Shown here: positions 13,182 to 16,654 of the stretch, in pieces
Position numbering within the stretch: the first letter of the stretch is position 1
How the letters are laid out: each line of letters begins with the position of its first letter
Source: Pseudomonadota bacterium
GTDB lineage: Bacteria; Pseudomonadota; Alphaproteobacteria; Rhizobiales; Rhizobiaceae
Assembly (NCBI GenBank): GCA_023399465.1
Contig: JAEWPB010000045.1
Coordinates: forward strand, 1-16,654
Direction of reading: 5' to 3'
Length of the DNA stretch: 16,654 nucleotides
Notes under the pieces: model-generated
What the model was told of the DNA's origin: nothing
Database searches by the model: none
What the model saw: the letters and a program-made list of their open reading frames with translations, nothing else
Position numbers and translations under genes: made by a program

Positions 13182-14021
13182 CTATGATGCCGAAACCATG
13201 TAAGAGAGACTTCTGCCGAGGGCCGAATCCGGATCGCCGAGGTCAAGCACCACACTCATGTGATTGCGATGCGGAACGTTGAGGATGCTTACGGGCTGAT
13301 TTTCGCTTTGTAGCATTGCCTTCAGGGCTAAGGCCTGAGCGTGGAATGGCAGGGTTTCATCCATTCCGAGCGCTATGATCCGCAAAGGACAATCCAGCTG
13401 GGCCGCTCCAAGCGGCGACCAGGCTTCGGCCTCCGCATGCGTCATTCTCGCCTCGTCGCGCAGGAAGCTATCCGGTATTCCCGAGAGGTCGTAAATGCCG
13501 CTGAGAAGCAGAAGGCCCTTCAACGCGGGCAAGGGGGGCACTTCCATCTCCGCTGGCCCGATTGAAGCCAAGAAGGATGCAAGATGAGCGCCTGCCGAAT
13601 GGCCGCTGACTGTCAGTCGATCAGGATCCGCATGGAAATCCCGGGCATGCTGCTGGAGCCAGAGAGCGGACCGTCGCACTTGCCCTACCAACACATCAAG
13701 CCGTTCGCCCGGCATCAGATCGTATTCGACGAAAGCAGCGACTCCGCCGACGGCCAGAACCGGAGCGGCGACGAAGCGGTAGTTTTCCTTTTCGCCGGAG
13801 CGCCAGTATCCGCCGTGCACGAAAATATGCAGCGGCGCGCCGATCCTGGAATGCGCGGGAAGGATGACATCAAGGATCTCCCGAGGCCTTGGGCCGTAGC
13901 GAATGTCCACCAGCATATTTGCATGAGTCGAAAGCGCGCGGCTACGTTCCGCGAACTCGGCAGCGATCGCTTCGAAATCCGGAACGAAATCGCGAATGCG
14001 GTAAAGATCCTGTGACGTCAT
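13182..14021 (-). CDS. Alpha/beta hydrolase, kynurenine formamidase-like/esterase family
   Basis: 279-aa cytoplasmic hydrolase. The oxyanion motif HGGYW is at residues 69-73, the nucleophile elbow GHSAG at 140-144 with Ser142, the probable acid Asp221 in GMDETLP, and the probable catalytic His254 in NHMSVV. HGGYW together with GHSAGAHLA is typical of the arylformamidase (kynurenine formamidase) and carboxylesterase branch of the hormone-sensitive-lipase-like hydrolases. ATG 14021 is backed by GGGGAG 8 nt upstream. It is the third gene of a minus-strand operon after a Fe-dependent alcohol dehydrogenase and an ALDH, with a 17-nt gap to the ALDH. This context points to opening of an ester, lactone or amide that releases a hydroxy acid or alcohol rather than to tryptophan breakdown, because no other kyn gene is present. 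Confidence 0.85.
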   Translation of the reverse strand: MTSQDLYRIRDFVPDFEAIAAEFAERSRALSTHANMLVDIRYGPRPREILDVILPAHSRIGAPLHIFVHGGYWRSGEKENYRFVAAPVLAVGGVAAFVEYDLMPGERLDVLVGQVRRSALWLQQHARDFHADPDRLTVSGHSAGAHLASFLASIGPAEMEVPPLPALKGLLLLSGIYDLSGIPDSFLRDEARMTHAEAEAWSPLGAAQLDCPLRIIALGMDETLPFHAQALALKAMLQSENQPVSILNVPHRNHMSVVLDLGDPDSALGRSLSYMVSAS

Positions 14022-14038
14022 GCTATTGCTCCCCGGCG

Positions 14039-15502
14039 TCAGTATTCCACCGCGTAATATTTTGCTTCCATGAATTCAAGAATGCCGGTCACGCCACCTT
14101 CGCGGCCGAGACCACTTTGCTTGACCCCGCCGAACGGCGCGGCCGGATCGGACATCAGCCCGCGGTTGATGCCGAGCATGCCGCTTTCGAGCCGCTTTCC
14201 TACCTTCAATGCGCGTTTCAGGTCGCCGGAATAGATGTAGGCGGCCAGGCCATATTCTGTGTCGTTGGCAAGGCGAACCGCCTCGTCGTCTGTCTCGAAT
14301 TTGTAGACCGGCGCGACCGGGCCAAAGATTTCCTCTCGGGCGATCGCCGCGTCCACGGGAACGTGTTCAAGAACCGTGGGAGGATAAAAATAGCCGTTTT
14401 CAACAAGCGGATTGCCGCCCGTGGTCACGCGGGCGCCCGCGGCCACCGCTTCGGAGACAAGACGGTCGATCTTGCGTACGGCCTTCGTGGTGATCATCGG
14501 GCCGCATTGCGTTTCCGGATCATAGCCGGCACCGATCTTGAGCGCCGCCATCCGGGCCGTCAGGCCGGCGACGAACGCATCATGAATGCCGGATTGGACA
14601 TAGAACCGGTTGGCAGCGGTACAGGCCTCTCCGGCATTGCGCATCTTGGCGATCATCGCGCCATCGAGCGCCGCTTCGAGATTCGCGTCGTCGAAGACGA
14701 TGAAGGGCGCGTTTCCACCGAGTTCCATCGAGCAGCTGACAACGGACTTGGCCGCCTCTGCCAGAAGCATGCGGCCGACGCCGGTCGAGCCGGTAAAGGA
14801 GAGCTTGCGCACGCGCGGATCGGCAAGCATGGCGCTGGTCACGTCGCTAGGGTTTGTCGTTGTCAGAACGTTGACGACGCCGGGCGGTACGCCTGCCTCC
14901 TCACCGAGGCGGGCCATGGCGTAGGCGGTCAGTGGCGTCTCGGAGGCCGGCTTCAGGATGACGGTGCAGCCGGCTGCGAGCGCCGGGCCGATCTTGCGGG
15001 TCGCCATCGCGGCGGGGAAATTCCATGGCGTGATCAGGACTGCGATGCCGATCGGCTCGTGATCGACGAGGATTTTGTGCGAACCGGACGGCGTATGGCG
15101 GTATTCGCCAGGTATGCGCACGGTCTCCTCGGCATACCAGCGGAAGAACTCCGCCGCATAGGCAATTTCGCCGCGTGCATCGGGCAGCGCCTTGCCGTTT
15201 TCAAGCGAAATCAGCGTCGCCAGTTCCTCGGCGTGCTTCGTCATCAAATGGAACCAGCTGCGCAGGATTTCGGCACGCTGGCGGGCAGGGGTGGTGCGCC
15301 ATCCTGATGCAGCCGCGTCGGCGGCATCGACGGCGCGCCGGGCATCGTCGATGGAGGCGTCGGCTACTTCGGCAAGCAGCGTTCCGGTCGAGGGATCGAG
15401 AACCGGTAAACCGTGTCCCTTGGTCCAATTGCCGCCGATATAGAGGCCCTGGGCGTGGAGTGCGGGGTCGGCATAGCCGGAAGCTTTTGCATGGAACGTC
15501 AT
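14039..15502 (-). CDS. NAD(P)-dependent aldehyde dehydrogenase, succinate-semialdehyde dehydrogenase (GabD)-like
   Basis: 487-aa ALDH. Motifs in order: ITPWNFP (157-163, Asn161), the cofactor segment KPASETP (184-190), FTGSTGVG (236-243), catalytic Glu260 in MELGGNAP, and catalytic Cys294 in GEACTAANR. EEIFGPV and the C-terminal FGGVKQSGLGREGG complete the fold. Length and motifs match GabD-type succinate-semialdehyde dehydrogenases, which oxidise a semialdehyde to a dicarboxylate feeding the TCA cycle; related omega-semialdehydes are possible. ATG 15502 is preceded by TGAGGA. It lies 15 nt downstream of the Fe-ADH gene and 17 nt upstream of the hydrolase gene. The ADH product would be the aldehyde that this enzyme removes. 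Confidence 0.93.
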   Translation of the reverse strand: MTFHAKASGYADPALHAQGLYIGGNWTKGHGLPVLDPSTGTLLAEVADASIDDARRAVDAADAAASGWRTTPARQRAEILRSWFHLMTKHAEELATLISLENGKALPDARGEIAYAAEFFRWYAEETVRIPGEYRHTPSGSHKILVDHEPIGIAVLITPWNFPAAMATRKIGPALAAGCTVILKPASETPLTAYAMARLGEEAGVPPGVVNVLTTTNPSDVTSAMLADPRVRKLSFTGSTGVGRMLLAEAAKSVVSCSMELGGNAPFIVFDDANLEAALDGAMIAKMRNAGEACTAANRFYVQSGIHDAFVAGLTARMAALKIGAGYDPETQCGPMITTKAVRKIDRLVSEAVAAGARVTTGGNPLVENGYFYPPTVLEHVPVDAAIAREEIFGPVAPVYKFETDDEAVRLANDTEYGLAAYIYSGDLKRALKVGKRLESGMLGINRGLMSDPAAPFGGVKQSGLGREGGVTGILEFMEAKYYAVEY

Positions 15503-15517
15503 GGCTTTGTCCTCAGA

Positions 15518-16654
15518 TTAGATCAGGCAGGCGCGGTCCCCGCCATGGGCGGCGGCGACGAGATTGCGCATTTCCTGCGGGTTCAGCGGGCGAGGATTGT
15601 TCTGGATGAGGCGCGAGATGCCGGAGCTTTGTTCGGCCACCCAATCAATGCGATCATCGGTGAGGCCGAGATCGCGCAGGCTCGCGGGAATGCCGATACG
15701 CGCGAAGAGCGCGGCGAGCGCCGGGATGACATCGTCCGGACCGTCTAATCCCGCAGCGTCGGCGATTTGCGCCAGCTCCGGTCTGATGGCCGGCGCGTTC
15801 CATGTCATCACATAGGGCATCAGGCAGGCGACGCCGAGGCCATGCGCGGTGTGGGTAACTGCGCCGACCGGATACTGGATGGCATGAGCGGCGGCGGTGC
15901 CGGCAACCCCGAAGGCAAGGCCGGCGAGCGTCGCGCCAAGCATGACCTTTTCGCGGGCTGCCTGATCGGCGCCATCCTTGCAGGCCGCTTCAAGTCCTTG
16001 CCAGAGAAGACCGATGGCACTCAGCGCGAAATGGTCGGACAGCGCATTTTTGCCGATAAAAACGCGCTGCTGCGCAATGCCCGGCACGGGATCGCGGCGG
16101 ATCGCCGTGAAGGCCTCGATGGCGTGGGTCAGCGCATCCGCCCCGGCAATTGCAGTCAATCCGGCCGGGCAGGAAAGCGTAAGCTCCGGATCGCAAATCG
16201 AAACCATTGGAATGAGATGCGCGCTCGAAATGCCGACCTTCAGGCTGCGCTCGGCGTCCGACAACACGGCGACGGGTGTTACCTCCGAACCCGTTCCGGC
16301 GGTTGTGGGAATTGCGATCAACGGCAGGACGGGTCCCGGTACGGCGTTTTCGCCGTAGTAGTCCTGTGGCCGCCCACCATGGGAAAGGAGAAGGGCGACA
16401 GATTTCGCCATATCGAGGCAAGAGCCGCCGCCGATGCCGATGACGAGGTCCGGCCGGTATTCCCGAGCGTTTTTGGCACTCGCAATTGCCGATTCAACGG
16501 GTACGTCCGGCAAGGTGGAGCTGTCCACGAGGACGGTGACCTTTGCGGCCTCCAGCTGGTCGACCAGCGCGCGCAAATCGGCATCCGCAGCGAGGCGCGT
16601 GTCCGTGACGATCAGCGCGCGCCGGCCGAGCGTGGCCGCAATGCTCCCGAGCGC
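15518..16654 (-). CDS. Iron-containing alcohol dehydrogenase, partial at right edge
   Basis: The frame stays open to the right edge, so the true start lies outside the window; at least 378 residues are visible. Features include the N-terminal LGRRALIVTD segment, the cofactor motif GIGGGSCLDMAK, and TTAGTGSEVTP. Metal-ligand residues are present: Asp and His in GADALTHAIEAF, and the His residues in AAHAIQYP and HTAHGLG (matching FucO Asp196, His200, His263 and His277). FucO His267 corresponds to Tyr here. Such enzymes oxidise primary alcohols or hydroxy acids to aldehydes with NAD; 4-hydroxybutyrate dehydrogenase is one example. It is transcribed with the ALDH and hydrolase genes, so a hydroxy acid or alcohol to aldehyde step is likely. 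A TTG at 16576 is not the true start because the conserved N-terminal domain extends beyond it. Confidence 0.93.
   Translation of the reverse strand, partial: ALGSIAATLGRRALIVTDTRLAADADLRALVDQLEAAKVTVLVDSSTLPDVPVESAIASAKNAREYRPDLVIGIGGGSCLDMAKSVALLLSHGGRPQDYYGENAVPGPVLPLIAIPTTAGTGSEVTPVAVLSDAERSLKVGISSAHLIPMVSICDPELTLSCPAGLTAIAGADALTHAIEAFTAIRRDPVPGIAQQRVFIGKNALSDHFALSAIGLLWQGLEAACKDGADQAAREKVMLGATLAGLAFGVAGTAAAHAIQYPVGAVTHTAHGLGVACLMPYVMTWNAPAIRPELAQIADAAGLDGPDDVIPALAALFARIGIPASLRDLGLTDDRIDWVAEQSSGISRLIQNNPRPLNPQEMRNLVAAAHGGDRACLI

Noticed and set aside
13889..15307. Long plus-strand frame (472 codons) opposite the ALDH gene
   Set aside because: The minus strand encodes a full ALDH with catalytic residues. 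The plus frame is low-complexity and Arg/Gly-rich, typical of an antisense shadow.
1..16654. CRISPR arrays, tRNA or rRNA genes, intact transposases, restriction or toxin-antitoxin systems
   Set aside because: No regularly spaced repeats, cloverleaf-like sequences, DDE transposase motifs or known defence domains were found on reading both strands.

Overview
The window looks like chromosomal or megaplasmid DNA from an alphaproteobacterium, most likely a member of the Rhizobiales. The clues are the GC-rich codon use, the tail of a probable HWE-family histidine kinase at the left edge, a CioA/CioB-type oxidase operon, a decayed phage lysis module of the type found in rhizobial prophages, and a mosaic of catabolic operons with broken relics between them. 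No rRNA, tRNA, CRISPR array or intact transposase gene was recognised.

Layout. Positions 3-137 hold the last 44 codons of a probable HWE sensor kinase. A DJ-1/PfpI-family gene (282-845) and a 67-aa two-helix membrane protein (1116-1319) follow on the plus strand. On the minus strand, 4053-1535 is a cyanide-insensitive-type cytochrome bd oxidase operon: cioA, cioB and a 30-aa DUF2474-like microprotein whose ATG overlaps the cioB stop. Positions 4494-5630 (plus) hold the remains of a phage lysis cassette: a small membrane protein, an i-spanin-like gene with a one-base frameshift, an overlapping o-spanin-like gene whose lipobox Cys reads Tyr, and a holin-like gene cut off by foreign sequence.

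Positions 11910-5697 (minus) form one long unit. An Lrp/AsnC regulator comes first, then a complete polar-amino-acid ABC transporter (binding protein, two permeases, ATPase), then two different FAD-dependent amino-acid oxidoreductases. The regulator is preceded by two perfect palindromes and a plausible sigma-70 promoter, and a strong hairpin separates the binding protein from the permeases. Together these suggest uptake and quinone-linked oxidation of an amino or imino acid, perhaps a D-amino acid or an N-substituted one, under autoregulated Lrp-type control.

Positions 12039-12498 are a twice-frameshifted, 3'-truncated SRAP/YedK pseudogene. About 0.7 kb of degraded, gene-poor DNA follows. 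At the right end, 16654-13182 (minus) is a three-gene operon: an iron-dependent alcohol dehydrogenase (running off the edge), a succinate-semialdehyde-dehydrogenase-like ALDH and an alpha/beta hydrolase. It fits a route of the form ester, lactone or amide to hydroxy acid to semialdehyde to acid, comparable in logic to the Agrobacterium blc (attKLM) operon but with an unrelated hydrolase. I saw no clearly new multi-gene defence or mobile system. The most distinctive items are the Lrp-controlled double-FAD-oxidase cluster, the hydrolase/ADH/ALDH operon and the decayed spanin pair.
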